Assembly: GCA_000967895.1 (NCBI GenBank) | Contig: FO203512.1 | Coordinates: 4,215,531 to 4,279,530, forward strand | DNA: 64,000 bases | Direction of reading: 5' to 3' | DNA from: Oleispira antarctica RB-8 | Lineage (GTDB): Bacteria; Pseudomonadota; Gammaproteobacteria; Pseudomonadales; Oceanobacteraceae | Part shown: piece after piece, positions 45,621 to 55,079 of the stretch | How the letters are laid out: the number at the start of each line of letters is the position of its first letter | Numbering within the stretch: the stretch's first letter is position 1 | Translations under genes and position numbers: made by a program | The notes under the pieces: generated by a model | What the model was told of the DNA's origin: nothing | Seen by the model: only the letters and a program-made list of their open reading frames with translations | The model's database searches: none

Positions 45621-46802
45621 ATGGCCACTATTACCGTACGCAATGATTTTCTTGTCCTGGATTTTAGGTATAAAAATAAGCGTTGCAGAGAAAAAACAAA
45701 GTTCACCGATACCCCTGCTAATCGTAAGAAGTTGAAAACTATTTGTGAACGCTTAGAAGCTGAAATCGTATTAGGTACACTAGACTACGCGTCATACTTT
45801 CCTAAAAGTAAGCGCGCGATTGAGTTTGCAGATCATGACAAACACATGCAACAGACATCTGCTACTTATCCAACTTATGGTGAATTTTATGATACATGGT
45901 ATTTGGAAAATGAAGTTCGCTGGACTAAGTCATCAGCCAAAGCGGTTCGCCATAACGTCAGCCGATATTCTATGCCTGTCTTTAGAGATACTCCGATCGA
46001 CAAAATAAGCAGAAGCGACTTATTAGCTTTTCGAGCGGATTTATCTAAAGGGCGCGTTGGCTTACATGCGATAAAAAATGTAACGGTGAATAAGATCATG
46101 TCGCCCATGCGGCAAATACTAGATGAAGCCGCTTATCGCTTCGATTATCCATCGCCTTTTATCAACATAAAAACCTTAAAGAAGCAGCGCACCGATGTGA
46201 ATCCTTTTTCCACAGAGGAGGTGCAGATGATCATAAAAAACATTAGGGCTGATTATCGTTCTTATGTCATCGCTCGTTTCTTTACCGGCATGCGTACCAA
46301 TGAGATCAACGGTTTGAAGTGGAAATTTGTTGATTTCAAACGACGCCAAATACTTGTACGTGAAGGTTGGGTATTAGGCGAAACAACTTACTTGAAAACA
46401 GATGGGTCGTCTCGAGACATTGATATGAGCCAAGCGGTTTACGACTGCCTACAAGAACAGTTGAAAATAACGAAAGGCCAAACATACGTTTTCAGCAATA
46501 ACGCAGGCATGCCTATTAGTTTGAATAATTTTGCTAAAAGAGTGTGGACCCCTTTATTGGCTTTCTTGGGCATCGAATATCGAAAGCCCTACGAAACGCG
46601 CCATACCGCAGCAACTCTATGGCTCGCTTCCGGCGAAGCACCAGAGTATATCGCCAGACAAATGGGCCATACCACTACCGAAATGCTATTTCGTGTTTAC
46701 AGCCGGTATGTGCCAAATCTAACGCGTAACGACGGCAGTGCTTTTGACAAAATGATAAGCAATTCCATAAACCCTGCAATAAAAGGAGAGCAACATGATT
46801 AA
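45621..46802 (+). CDS. int: Tyrosine-type site-specific recombinase (integrase)
   Basis: This 393-aa integrase has an N-terminal arm-binding domain (FRYKNKRCREKTKFTDTP, DUF3596-like), a core-binding domain, and a catalytic domain with FFTGMRTNEINGLKW (first Arg), YETRHTAATLWLASGE (second Arg; the usual first His of this box is Tyr, as in related integrases), GHTTTEMLFRVYSRYVP (His and nucleophilic Tyr). It is intact, and its stop overlaps the next gene by eight bases (ATGATTAA). It should target the tRNA-type site at 44823. Confidence 0.93.
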   Translation: MATITVRNDFLVLDFRYKNKRCREKTKFTDTPANRKKLKTICERLEAEIVLGTLDYASYFPKSKRAIEFADHDKHMQQTSATYPTYGEFYDTWYLENEVRWTKSSAKAVRHNVSRYSMPVFRDTPIDKISRSDLLAFRADLSKGRVGLHAIKNVTVNKIMSPMRQILDEAAYRFDYPSPFINIKTLKKQRTDVNPFSTEEVQMIIKNIRADYRSYVIARFFTGMRTNEINGLKWKFVDFKRRQILVREGWVLGETTYLKTDGSSRDIDMSQAVYDCLQEQLKITKGQTYVFSNNAGMPISLNNFAKRVWTPLLAFLGIEYRKPYETRHTAATLWLASGEAPEYIARQMGHTTTEMLFRVYSRYVPNLTRNDGSAFDKMISNSINPAIKGEQHD

Positions 46803-47091
46803 CGACAATTTAATGCAGGTACTCTCAGAGCAAACCAAGCACAAAGCTCAAAAACGAGAGTTCCGTATGCTTGCTCAGTTACTTGCCCAGCAGTTCCATA
46901 TTCATCAAGGACGTCACCTTGTAGGCTTACTTGGCAATGGTGATGAGCATAACAATGTTGAGGCGATCGCCTATTGGTTAGCAGAAAAAGGGGAATACAT
47001 TGAGGAGATGAAAGTCTTACACGTTGATCCTTTAAACCACCTGCATAATGAGCTGGGTAAGAAGCTAATCAATGCCGAGCATGGGATTTAG
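46795..47091 (+). CDS. Hypothetical 98-aa protein of the integrase operon
   Basis: This is a soluble protein without a signal peptide, rich in His and acidic residues (HIHQGRHLVGLLGNGDEHNN, then WLAEKGEYIEEMKVLHVDPL). It overlaps the integrase stop by eight bases and is two bases before the membrane HTH gene, so the three are translationally coupled. A 3' remnant exists at 2453-2569. Family unknown to me. Confidence 0.7.
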   Translation: MINDNLMQVLSEQTKHKAQKREFRMLAQLLAQQFHIHQGRHLVGLLGNGDEHNNVEAIAYWLAEKGEYIEEMKVLHVDPLNHLHNELGKKLINAEHGI

Positions 47092-47093
47092 TT

Positions 47094-47897
47094 ATGCAGA
47101 CCTCTGATAAGTTCTCAGCGGTAACGCTGATTCTTACTACTTCGATTATTCAGTGGCACTCTATCCAATTCTGGATGGAGGCTGCTGAGAGCATAGGGTT
47201 TCTTTGGAGCATTGCCATTGAAGCGGCTGCAGTTTGGCTTTGGTGGCATAAGAAAACGGCATTGGCTTTCATTGCTTCATCCCTATTAATGGCAGGGCCA
47301 CTGTATTCATTAAGCGCGCCTGTTTATGAAGGCAAACAATCTGAAGTTGCCTTGGCGTCTAGCCATCAACAACAGATCGATCTTTCCAGAGCATCTATTA
47401 CCGCCTTGAAGCAATCATTAGCTAGCTACCAACAAAATAGCTTGTCTCGTGTTGGCTGGGCTACTCGAATAGACGAAACTCGAAATGCATTACAGGCAGA
47501 AACGGCAAACCTGAAACTCCTCATTAATGCAGGCCCTAAGCTGAAACAAACACCAATGCCTTGGTTAGTTATTGCAATAGAGGTGCTAGGACTGGCCGTG
47601 CTGCTATTGACTCAAGTCCTTACTATTCAGGCGTTACGGGGAATTTCGGTAAAGTCGAAACAACCTGAAACAGCGGAGGATTCAAGGCACGATTATTCCG
47701 AACTAGCTCATGCCCTATCAAGCCGTCTTTCAGATACGTTGAGCGCTGAGGGACTAAGTCAGGCGGAGTGGGCTCGGTGTAATGGCGTATCAACCAAGAG
47801 TGTTTCTATGTTGATTAATCACCAGAAACGATCCGAAGCAGGTAAGGAATGTATTTCGAAAAATGAACTGAGTGGGATACGTAATGCACTAGGCTGA
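47094..47897 (+). CDS. Membrane-anchored HTH protein, intact copy
   Basis: This 267-aa protein has two membrane helices (about 30-75, SIAIEAAAVWLWWHKK and ASSLLMAGPLYSLSA), a coiled-coil-like region (about 85-150, SRASITALKQSLASYQQN), a third membrane helix (WLVIAIEVLGLAVLLLT), and a C-terminal HTH (LSQAEWARCNGVSTKSVSML). With three segments, the HTH and the helical region lie on opposite sides of the membrane. It is co-transcribed with the integrase and may couple an envelope signal to element gene control. This is an inference from topology and position. Confidence 0.65.
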   Translation: MQTSDKFSAVTLILTTSIIQWHSIQFWMEAAESIGFLWSIAIEAAAVWLWWHKKTALAFIASSLLMAGPLYSLSAPVYEGKQSEVALASSHQQQIDLSRASITALKQSLASYQQNSLSRVGWATRIDETRNALQAETANLKLLINAGPKLKQTPMPWLVIAIEVLGLAVLLLTQVLTIQALRGISVKSKQPETAEDSRHDYSELAHALSSRLSDTLSAEGLSQAEWARCNGVSTKSVSMLINHQKRSEAGKECISKNELSGIRNALG

Positions 47898-48103
47898 ATG
47901 CCTTACTTTCCAATCATTATCTTATAAAATTATGTTAAATATCGCGTTGTTTATTTGGCTATTCACAGTAATACTTAAAGCAACAATCATGTTATTGATA
48001 GGTTAAAAATGAAAGTAGCAATCATATTTTTATCGTTGCCCCAGGCTTTTCTGTAGCAGCGTATTAGGGTCACTGACTGAAAAGAGCGGCTAGATAAATT
48101 AAT

Positions 48104-48568
48104 ATGAATAACCTTGAGAAGAAAATTGTATATGTTGATATGGACTTCACCCTGTGTGATTTTGGGGCATCGTATCTGCAATACAAACAATTACACCCTG
48201 AAGAAGCCTTTCCTCACAGCGTGCCTGGATTCTTTATCGGATTAGCGCCAACTCTTGGTGCTATTGAGACTTTTCAGTGGCTCAATGAAAAACAGGATAT
48301 TGATCTATACATTTTAACCGCTCCTTCAATACGCAATCCACACTCTTACACAGAAAAGCGTCTATGGGTCGAAAAACACTTAGGACTTGAAGCTGCCTAT
48401 AAATTGATTATCAGTCCAAACAAGGGTTTGAATAAAGGGCATTATTTAATTGATGACTATACAGAAGGCAAGGGGCAGGAAAACTTTGAGGGTAAGATAT
48501 TGCAGTTTGGCTCTAAGGAATTTCCAGACTGGAAATCTGTACAGAGCTTTTTTGAACGCGGTTATTAA
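48104..48568 (+). CDS. HAD-family 5'-nucleotidase (NT5C-like)
   Basis: This 154-aa protein has motif I in YVDMDFTLCDFGASYL (nucleophile and general acid Asp), a Thr/Ser motif near ILTAPS, and LIDDYTEGKGQENFEG with motif IV acids. Its length and motifs fit the 5'(3')-deoxyribonucleotidase group, which removes phosphate from nucleotides. It is five bases before the SIR2 gene. A frameshifted copy is at 3486-3956. Confidence 0.75.
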   Translation: MNNLEKKIVYVDMDFTLCDFGASYLQYKQLHPEEAFPHSVPGFFIGLAPTLGAIETFQWLNEKQDIDLYILTAPSIRNPHSYTEKRLWVEKHLGLEAAYKLIISPNKGLNKGHYLIDDYTEGKGQENFEGKILQFGSKEFPDWKSVQSFFERGY

Positions 48569-48573
48569 TTGAT

Positions 48574-49371
48574 ATGAATTCTCTAATAAATTCTAACCTA
48601 TTTTTAGAAGTTGCCAAATTAATCAAACAGGCTGATGCACTCCTTATTTGCGCGGGCGCTGGAATGGGTGTCGACTCAGGGCTGCCTGATTTTCGTGGTA
48701 ATCATGGCTTCTGGAAAGCTTATTCCGCATTAGAGCAAGAAGGCTTATCGTTCATCGATCTTGCAAACCCTCAAGGCTTCGAAACTAATCCAAAACGAGC
48801 TTGGGGCTTCTACGGACATAGGTATCATCTTTATAATCAAACAGTCCCCCATGAAGGTTTTCAGATATTGAAGAAGTGGTGTTCACTAAAGAGCAACCCA
48901 AGTTTTGTCTTCACCTCTAACGTCGATGGTCACTTCCAAAAGGCGGGTTTTGAAGATGCTCAGGTATTTGAATGTCATGGTTCCATCAATCACCTTCAAT
49001 GCTCAGGAACCGATGATCGCCCTTGCTCTGGGATATGGGCTGCCAGCAAGGATTCAAACTTACAGTCTTTAAAAGTTGATACGAAAAATTTATCTGCTCA
49101 GTCGGACTTACCTAAATGCCCACATTGCCTGAGCCTAGCCAGACCTAACATCCTAATGTTCAATGATTATAACTGGCAGCCAGAGCGCAGCGAGATGCAA
49201 GAGAATAGGTTTCAGTATTGGAAAGATGATCTGCTAAACACTGACCAAAAACTTTTAGTTATAGAGATCGGGGCTGGTACTGCTATTCCTTCGGTGCGAT
49301 ACGCTTCTGAGTCGATGAACACCGATATTATTCGTATCAACCCTAGAGAAAGCCATGCCCTGATAACGTAG
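48574..49371 (+). CDS. SIR2-family NAD-dependent protein, C-terminus shortened by frameshift
   Basis: This 265-aa protein has the Rossmann NAD motif CAGAGMGVDSGLPDFRG (residues 26-42), the catalytic His135 in ECHGSINHL, and a zinc ribbon with Cys143, Cys151 and the later CPHC pair. It may be a deacetylase or, in a defence setting, an NAD-consuming enzyme. A further 20 codons (GTG 49371 to TGA 49433, reading VSIALAGLEALQAIENHVDL) lie in another frame just past the stop and resemble the normal family tail. So a small lesion has trimmed the end; the core is intact. Confidence 0.75.
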   Translation: MNSLINSNLFLEVAKLIKQADALLICAGAGMGVDSGLPDFRGNHGFWKAYSALEQEGLSFIDLANPQGFETNPKRAWGFYGHRYHLYNQTVPHEGFQILKKWCSLKSNPSFVFTSNVDGHFQKAGFEDAQVFECHGSINHLQCSGTDDRPCSGIWAASKDSNLQSLKVDTKNLSAQSDLPKCPHCLSLARPNILMFNDYNWQPERSEMQENRFQYWKDDLLNTDQKLLVIEIGAGTAIPSVRYASESMNTDIIRINPRESHALIT

Positions 49372-49483
49372 TGTCAATCGCATTAGCAGGGTTAGAGGCT
49401 CTACAAGCTATTGAAAATCATGTGGATCTTTGAAAAACAATTAAACGTAAAGAGTGCCTAGGAAACTAGGTGCTATTCACCGC

Positions 49484-51976
49484 TTATTTAAATTTATTTT
49501 TCAAAAGACTTGGTTTTCTTAACACAGCAGCCTTGGTAATAACCGACCAACCACACTTTTCCATACGGTTCTTTTCACTGGCAGTCTCAGTTATTGCCAA
49601 CTTTCTCTTTGGCCAACTAAATAAAGGCTGCACAATTACCCTAGCGCTATCAAATAATTCATACGAAAGAGTCGGTGCCTCTACATCATCGTAAAATAAA
49701 TCGACAACTAAATTATCAAATTCATCATCCAGCCCTTGAGAAACTTCACTCCACTCAGGCGTCAGTTCAATGTCACTAATGTCTCGCTGCGGCTTCTTAT
49801 TAAAATAAAATTCATAAACGCCCTTTGCTGCTATTACAGTATTAACTTCATCGTTTAATGAAAAACCCTGCAAACCACTTAAACGTACCCATCCTTTAGC
49901 CCTGGTTAGTGCAACATACAGTTGGTTTCTTGCGCTAATACTTGCTTCAAGACTCGCAATACGATCAAGGCCGACAACATAAACCATCTCAGCTTCATTA
50001 CCTTTTGCACGATTTACTTCAGCGATAGTCACAGCGTTTTCATACCAAAATAGGTTGGGATCGGTATTCGGATATTTGGGTTTTAGCTCATTTACTTTAG
50101 TCGCCGAGGGAATATAGAAATTAATCCCCGCTTGCCGCAGCGCTGTGCTCAACTGCTCTATATCCGAGTTCATATCTAGGTAGTCGAACTTTTTATTGCC
50201 TAGAATCACCACGAGTATCTGCCGTGACGGCTTTAAGCCTTGAATATTAATATCTGCAACAATACGCGCCGCTGTGTCGCGAATTTCTTCCGTGCGACTA
50301 TGAAAATAGGCTACTTCCATACTTGGCTCAGCACTCAACTCGGACATAGGATTGGGGGAGTTCTCTGCCGGTCGCCATAACTTCACTTGCTGGCCAGTTA
50401 AAAATTTACCCTCGACTTCATATCCAAGGTTATTCCAGTCCCGCTGGTTGGTCACCCCAGAAATCATACCCTCGCCTCGTAACAACCCCATGCCAATCGC
50501 ATGCGCAGCCACCAATATAGGACCGGGTGTTCGGTAACAGCGCTGCATAACAATACTGCGCTTAATACCACCCTGATATTGCCCCATCATCAGAGTGCTA
50601 TTCTCCGCTCCAAAGACTTCTGCAGCAGATGGTATTACAGGGGCTTCGATACACTGTGCCTCATCATACCCCCAAATTAAGCGCCTCAATGGCAACTTAT
50701 TATCTGGTTTTATTCCCTTATCGAACATATCCGATGTCTGAGGAACAGGGATATCTTTGCATAGATGATAAGCCATCCAGTAATAGGATTGCCGCCCTTC
50801 ACGCTTAAGGTGCTCATCAACCACCAAGTCCTGACCTTCGTCGATCAAAATAGCATCAAACATCCCCTCTAGCTGACGTCCTTGCAAATCCAGCTGATCC
50901 AGAAATTTAGTCGCGGCTACCACCAGTAACTCCGTGGGGCTGCCTTGATGGCCAACAGTACTGGGAGTCAATTTAGTGACATGATGCTGCTTGCAAGCTT
51001 CAGAATAGAGCCCCGGCTGCCCTTTTGCCCCCCAGGCATGAAGCACTCGAAGCCTGCTCGTATCGGGGTCATAAATCACCTCTCCCTGTGTAAAGTGGCT
51101 AATATACCGCCCTATTAAATCAATGACGATGTCATAGAGCGAGCGCGTGAAGAACACCATAGCGATATCCCAATCGGGGTGTTTCAAGTGCATCGCCGCT
51201 GCCTTCTGACACAACAGTACGGTCTTGCCAGAACCAGCAATACCACGAATACGTTGTGGACCCTCGGGGATTTGTTTGGCAGCTTTCTCTTGTTCAATGT
51301 CCATCGCCATGACCCGCTCTTTAGCGGCATTGATAGCGTCAGACTTCGTGACTATTTTTTCGACACTAGGTACCTCCTGCACACGCAGTACCGAGGTAGC
51401 ACCCACGACATGACAAAGATCTTGCCACTTACCATCATCCAATGGATCGCCATCTGCAACAGCCGTAACAGTCTTCAGCTGTTGCTGTATATCGCCACTA
51501 AGATCATCTTTGAATAAAATAGGAGGATTACTAAGCTGCTGATCGAAGCCCTTGGCCTGCCACTGCTTACGGGTAATATTGGGCAAAGCAACCACGGCAC
51601 GACCTGCAACACGACGACGCAAAGTCGATTTTCTATCCGTCAAACCAAGAAAACTAAACAGGTGATTTTCAGCCTGCTCATAAGGATTACCAAAATCTTC
51701 ATAGAAATCGACATAAGACCAGCGGTGACCATCAATAGCCGCCACCTGTTCAATTTTCAAGCCTTTAACTTCAATGATCACAACGCCCAGTTTTTGATCG
51801 AGCAATAAGATATCAGGCTCGCGACGCTTCTCCCCAACCTTAAGAAACATTGGGTAGCGCCAGTAAGCAAGGCAACAGTTACCAGAGAAATCTTTAACAA
51901 TTTTTGCCCAAACCCTTCTCTCAGCCTCTTCCCCGGGCATTTTGTATTTTTCAGTAATAATAAAATTATTTTTCAT
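49484..51976 (-). CDS. NERD-nuclease/UvrD-like helicase fusion
   Basis: This 830-aa protein has an N-terminal NERD domain with nuclease residues (REPDILLLD, then IIEVKG: Asp55, Glu69 and Lys71), then an SF1 helicase: Walker A GIAGSGKTVLL (Lys252), Walker B ILIDEGQDL, and late motifs NRAKGNEAEMVYVVGLD and LYVALTRAKGWVRLSG. It processes DNA or RNA ends in principle. It shares the strand of the hsd cluster and follows hsdR by 83 bases, so it is probably a defence accessory. Confidence 0.85.
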   Translation of the reverse strand: MKNNFIITEKYKMPGEEAERRVWAKIVKDFSGNCCLAYWRYPMFLKVGEKRREPDILLLDQKLGVVIIEVKGLKIEQVAAIDGHRWSYVDFYEDFGNPYEQAENHLFSFLGLTDRKSTLRRRVAGRAVVALPNITRKQWQAKGFDQQLSNPPILFKDDLSGDIQQQLKTVTAVADGDPLDDGKWQDLCHVVGATSVLRVQEVPSVEKIVTKSDAINAAKERVMAMDIEQEKAAKQIPEGPQRIRGIAGSGKTVLLCQKAAAMHLKHPDWDIAMVFFTRSLYDIVIDLIGRYISHFTQGEVIYDPDTSRLRVLHAWGAKGQPGLYSEACKQHHVTKLTPSTVGHQGSPTELLVVAATKFLDQLDLQGRQLEGMFDAILIDEGQDLVVDEHLKREGRQSYYWMAYHLCKDIPVPQTSDMFDKGIKPDNKLPLRRLIWGYDEAQCIEAPVIPSAAEVFGAENSTLMMGQYQGGIKRSIVMQRCYRTPGPILVAAHAIGMGLLRGEGMISGVTNQRDWNNLGYEVEGKFLTGQQVKLWRPAENSPNPMSELSAEPSMEVAYFHSRTEEIRDTAARIVADINIQGLKPSRQILVVILGNKKFDYLDMNSDIEQLSTALRQAGINFYIPSATKVNELKPKYPNTDPNLFWYENAVTIAEVNRAKGNEAEMVYVVGLDRIASLEASISARNQLYVALTRAKGWVRLSGLQGFSLNDEVNTVIAAKGVYEFYFNKKPQRDISDIELTPEWSEVSQGLDDEFDNLVVDLFYDDVEAPTLSYELFDSARVIVQPLFSWPKRKLAITETASEKNRMEKCGWSVITKAAVLRKPSLLKNKFK

Positions 51977-52059
51977 TAATAAACTTCTCAGTAAATATTT
52001 CCCACGCCAGAAGAATCGACAGCACGGTTAATAATGCACCTGTTATCATAAGTTTCTAC

Positions 52060-54975
52060 CTAAAATCCGCTATAAAACACATCAACATACTGTTTCATTT
52101 TCTCAGCAATACGAGGGATCATTTTCTTACGCTGCATTAGTGTTGGTTTTGTTTCCATTGCTTCTACAATCTCTTCTCGCAACGGTTCTTGGTTACTAGA
52201 CACCATTCTCTCTACTAGTGATTTAAAGGTATCGCTCACTAGGTGCTCTTCGTCGCAGACCGCTTTTAAGCTGGCTTCTTTTTGGTCTTCCCAGTAGGTA
52301 TCAAATGCTTCTAGCACTTGTTCTTCTGTATCTAGGCCACCCATATTTTTCTGAATAAAATCATCGATCAACTCTTTCTTGTTGCGTAGCTCTGGCGAGC
52401 CGCCCAGTAAGTCCATGATGGATTTGTATTGATACTCGTAATCTTTGTCGGTATCTGCACCTTTAAGCATGGCGATGAGGTTTAGAATGTATTTCACATT
52501 AATTTCATCACGAGCAATCAGTTCTAACTCAAAATCGACTTCTTCGAGTATCGAAGACTTCTGCTTCTGATTGTCTGTTTTTACCTTGTCATACAGATCT
52601 AGGTATTTGCTTTTGTAGTCTTCAAACTCTTGTTCATCCATTTTGACTTTGTCGAATTCAAAATCGGCAAAGCTTTCTAGAATGTTACGCAGGCGAATAA
52701 GCTCACGAAAGGCTTGTACAAATTCTACTTCGGCGTCTTCATCTTTTAGGTCGTCTACGTCTTCAAAATCAGGGCATATGGCCTTCATCTCGAAGTAGGC
52801 TTTGTTGAACAGTTTTACGAAGTCTTCAAACGGCGGCATGATCACCGTTTCCTTCGCATCCTTATTGCTGAACAGCGTTAGGGCTGTGTCTGTGGCTTTT
52901 TTAAGGTTACGGAAGCTTACGATATTCCCTTGTGATTTTTGCTCGTTAAGAATGCGGTTGGTGCGCGAGAAGGCTTGTATTAGGCCGTGGTGTTTTAAAT
53001 TTTTATCCACGTACAGGGTGTTTAACGGCTTGCTATCAAAGCCTGTTAAAAACATGTTAACCACTAACAGGATATCGACTTTTTTATCTCGTACTTTTTT
53101 AGAGATGTCGTTGTAGTAGTTGTAATACGACTGACTGTCTTTGGTGGTGTAAGCGGTGCCAAACATCTCATTATAATCACCGATATACGATTCAAGCTTG
53201 TCTCGGCTATGGGTGAATACAGTACTGTTGTAGCTGGCCCCTGCATCGGCTATTGCATTCATCTCGACTTCTTCAGCAGAATCTTGCGAAGCATCTAAAA
53301 AGCCATTGGCTTCTGGGTCGTCTTCGTTGGTGCCGTAAGAGAAGATAGTCGCGATTTTTAAGTCGTGTAGGCCTTCTTCTTTTTTGCGTTTAAACAGGTC
53401 GTAATACTTGATTAGCGTATCCACACTGCTCACACAAAACATGCCTGTGAAATTCGGGTAATGGGTTTTGTGCTTGTGGTGGGCGATGATGTAGTCGGTT
53501 ATTTTTTCTAGGCGGCGCTCATCATCCATTAGCTCTTTTGTATCGATGCCTTCTACTTCGATATCCATTTCGTTTTTGCTGTCTAATTTTTTGTAGCGGC
53601 CCACGTATTCGATGGCGAACTTGAGTACGTTTTCGTCTTTAATGGCATCCACAATGGTGTACTTGTGCAGGCACTTGTCAAATAAGTCTTTGGTGGTGTA
53701 TTTACGGCTGGCTTTGGTATGGGCGTTATCCACAAAGATTGGGGTACCCGTAAAACCAAACATCTGGCTATTGTTAAAAAAGCCTGTGATGTTTTGGTGG
53801 GTATCACCAAACTGGCTGCGATGGCATTCGTCAAAGATGAATACAATGGGTTTATCTTTTAAGCCTTCCATTCGCTGGGTATAGCGCTTTTTGGTGATGG
53901 CGTTATTCAGCTTTTGAATAGTGGTGACAATCAGCTTGCTATTGCGGGTGCTGTTATTGTGTTTAGACACATAGGTATCGGTGAACTGTTGCACCAGTAC
54001 ATTTGTTTTATCTGTGCCGTCTACGCAGCCTTTTGAGAAGGCGTTAAATTCTTTGCTGGTTTGGTAATCTAGGTCTTTACGGTCGACTACGAATACGACT
54101 TTATGCACGCCTTCTGAAGCAGTGAGTAGTTGCGCAGTTTTAAATGACGTGAGTGTTTTACCGGAACCCGTTGTGTGCCAGATGTATCCGTTTTGCCCCT
54201 CATCTTTAGGGGCATTATTTACACGCTCAATAATGGCTTCGGTGGCATAGATTTGATATGAACGCATGACCATCAAACACTTTAACGCTTCGTTTTGCAC
54301 GATGTAGCGATTCAGCATTTTATTTAATTGTGCTTGATCAAAAAACTCACGAGTGAAGTCTTCTAGCTTGGTATAACGGTTGTTGTCTTCATCGGCCCAA
54401 TAGAAGGTTTGTTTGTAGCTTTGTTTTTTATTGTTGGCGTAGTACTTGGTATTTACGCCATTAGATATGACGAACATTTGAACATATTGAAACAAGCCGT
54501 AACTTGCCCAATAGCTGTGTCGCTGGTAACGCTGAATTTGGTTGAAGGCTTCTTTCATTTCTAAGCCACGGCGTTTTAGCTCTACCTGCACCAGCGGTAA
54601 ACCGTTCACTAAAATGGTCACGTCGTAACGGTTTTTAAAGCGGCCTTCTACGGTAACTTGCTGAGTGGCTTGCCACTGGTTTGCCTCGTGGTCTTCGTGC
54701 AGAAAACGCACATAGCCCGACGTGCCATCGTCTTTATCGTATTGAAAGCGATCCCTTAGGGTTTTAGCTTTTTCAAAGATGCTGCCTTTGGCCAGATGAT
54801 TTAGAATTTGTTTAAATTCAGTCTGGCTCAGCTGTACATCATTCAGCTTTTCTAGCTGGATTTTTAGATTGGCAAGCAAGCTTGCCTCGTCAGTGACACT
54901 GACCAACTCAAATGATTGCTGCTCTAATTTTTTAAGCAAATCACTTTCTAATACGGCTTCAGGTTGAATGGCCAT
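52060..54975 (-). CDS. hsdR: Type I restriction endonuclease subunit HsdR
   Basis: This 971-aa restriction-translocase subunit has a nuclease region with LPLVQVELKRRG, a helicase with WHTTGSGKTLTSFK (Walker A), VFIFDECHRSQFGD (DEAD-type box), FGFTGTPIF, and later DILLVVNMFLTGFDS and QAFSRTNRI. The coiled C-terminus binds HsdM. ATG at 54975 is chosen because AAGGA lies upstream. It appears intact. Confidence 0.95.
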   Translation of the reverse strand: MAIQPEAVLESDLLKKLEQQSFELVSVTDEASLLANLKIQLEKLNDVQLSQTEFKQILNHLAKGSIFEKAKTLRDRFQYDKDDGTSGYVRFLHEDHEANQWQATQQVTVEGRFKNRYDVTILVNGLPLVQVELKRRGLEMKEAFNQIQRYQRHSYWASYGLFQYVQMFVISNGVNTKYYANNKKQSYKQTFYWADEDNNRYTKLEDFTREFFDQAQLNKMLNRYIVQNEALKCLMVMRSYQIYATEAIIERVNNAPKDEGQNGYIWHTTGSGKTLTSFKTAQLLTASEGVHKVVFVVDRKDLDYQTSKEFNAFSKGCVDGTDKTNVLVQQFTDTYVSKHNNSTRNSKLIVTTIQKLNNAITKKRYTQRMEGLKDKPIVFIFDECHRSQFGDTHQNITGFFNNSQMFGFTGTPIFVDNAHTKASRKYTTKDLFDKCLHKYTIVDAIKDENVLKFAIEYVGRYKKLDSKNEMDIEVEGIDTKELMDDERRLEKITDYIIAHHKHKTHYPNFTGMFCVSSVDTLIKYYDLFKRKKEEGLHDLKIATIFSYGTNEDDPEANGFLDASQDSAEEVEMNAIADAGASYNSTVFTHSRDKLESYIGDYNEMFGTAYTTKDSQSYYNYYNDISKKVRDKKVDILLVVNMFLTGFDSKPLNTLYVDKNLKHHGLIQAFSRTNRILNEQKSQGNIVSFRNLKKATDTALTLFSNKDAKETVIMPPFEDFVKLFNKAYFEMKAICPDFEDVDDLKDEDAEVEFVQAFRELIRLRNILESFADFEFDKVKMDEQEFEDYKSKYLDLYDKVKTDNQKQKSSILEEVDFELELIARDEINVKYILNLIAMLKGADTDKDYEYQYKSIMDLLGGSPELRNKKELIDDFIQKNMGGLDTEEQVLEAFDTYWEDQKEASLKAVCDEEHLVSDTFKSLVERMVSSNQEPLREEIVEAMETKPTLMQRKKMIPRIAEKMKQYVDVFYSGF

Positions 54976-55079
54976 GGTTTTCCTTAACACTTTATTCTTA
55001 ACTTCTAAATAGCACTTCAGCGGCCTTGTGTGGCAATTGCCGCTGTCTCTATTCGCTATAAATACTTTTTAAATAAACG

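Noticed and set aside
48574-51976. Thoeris or Gabija defence system
   Set aside because: There is no TIR-domain partner for the SIR2 protein and no OLD-type GajA partner for the helicase.
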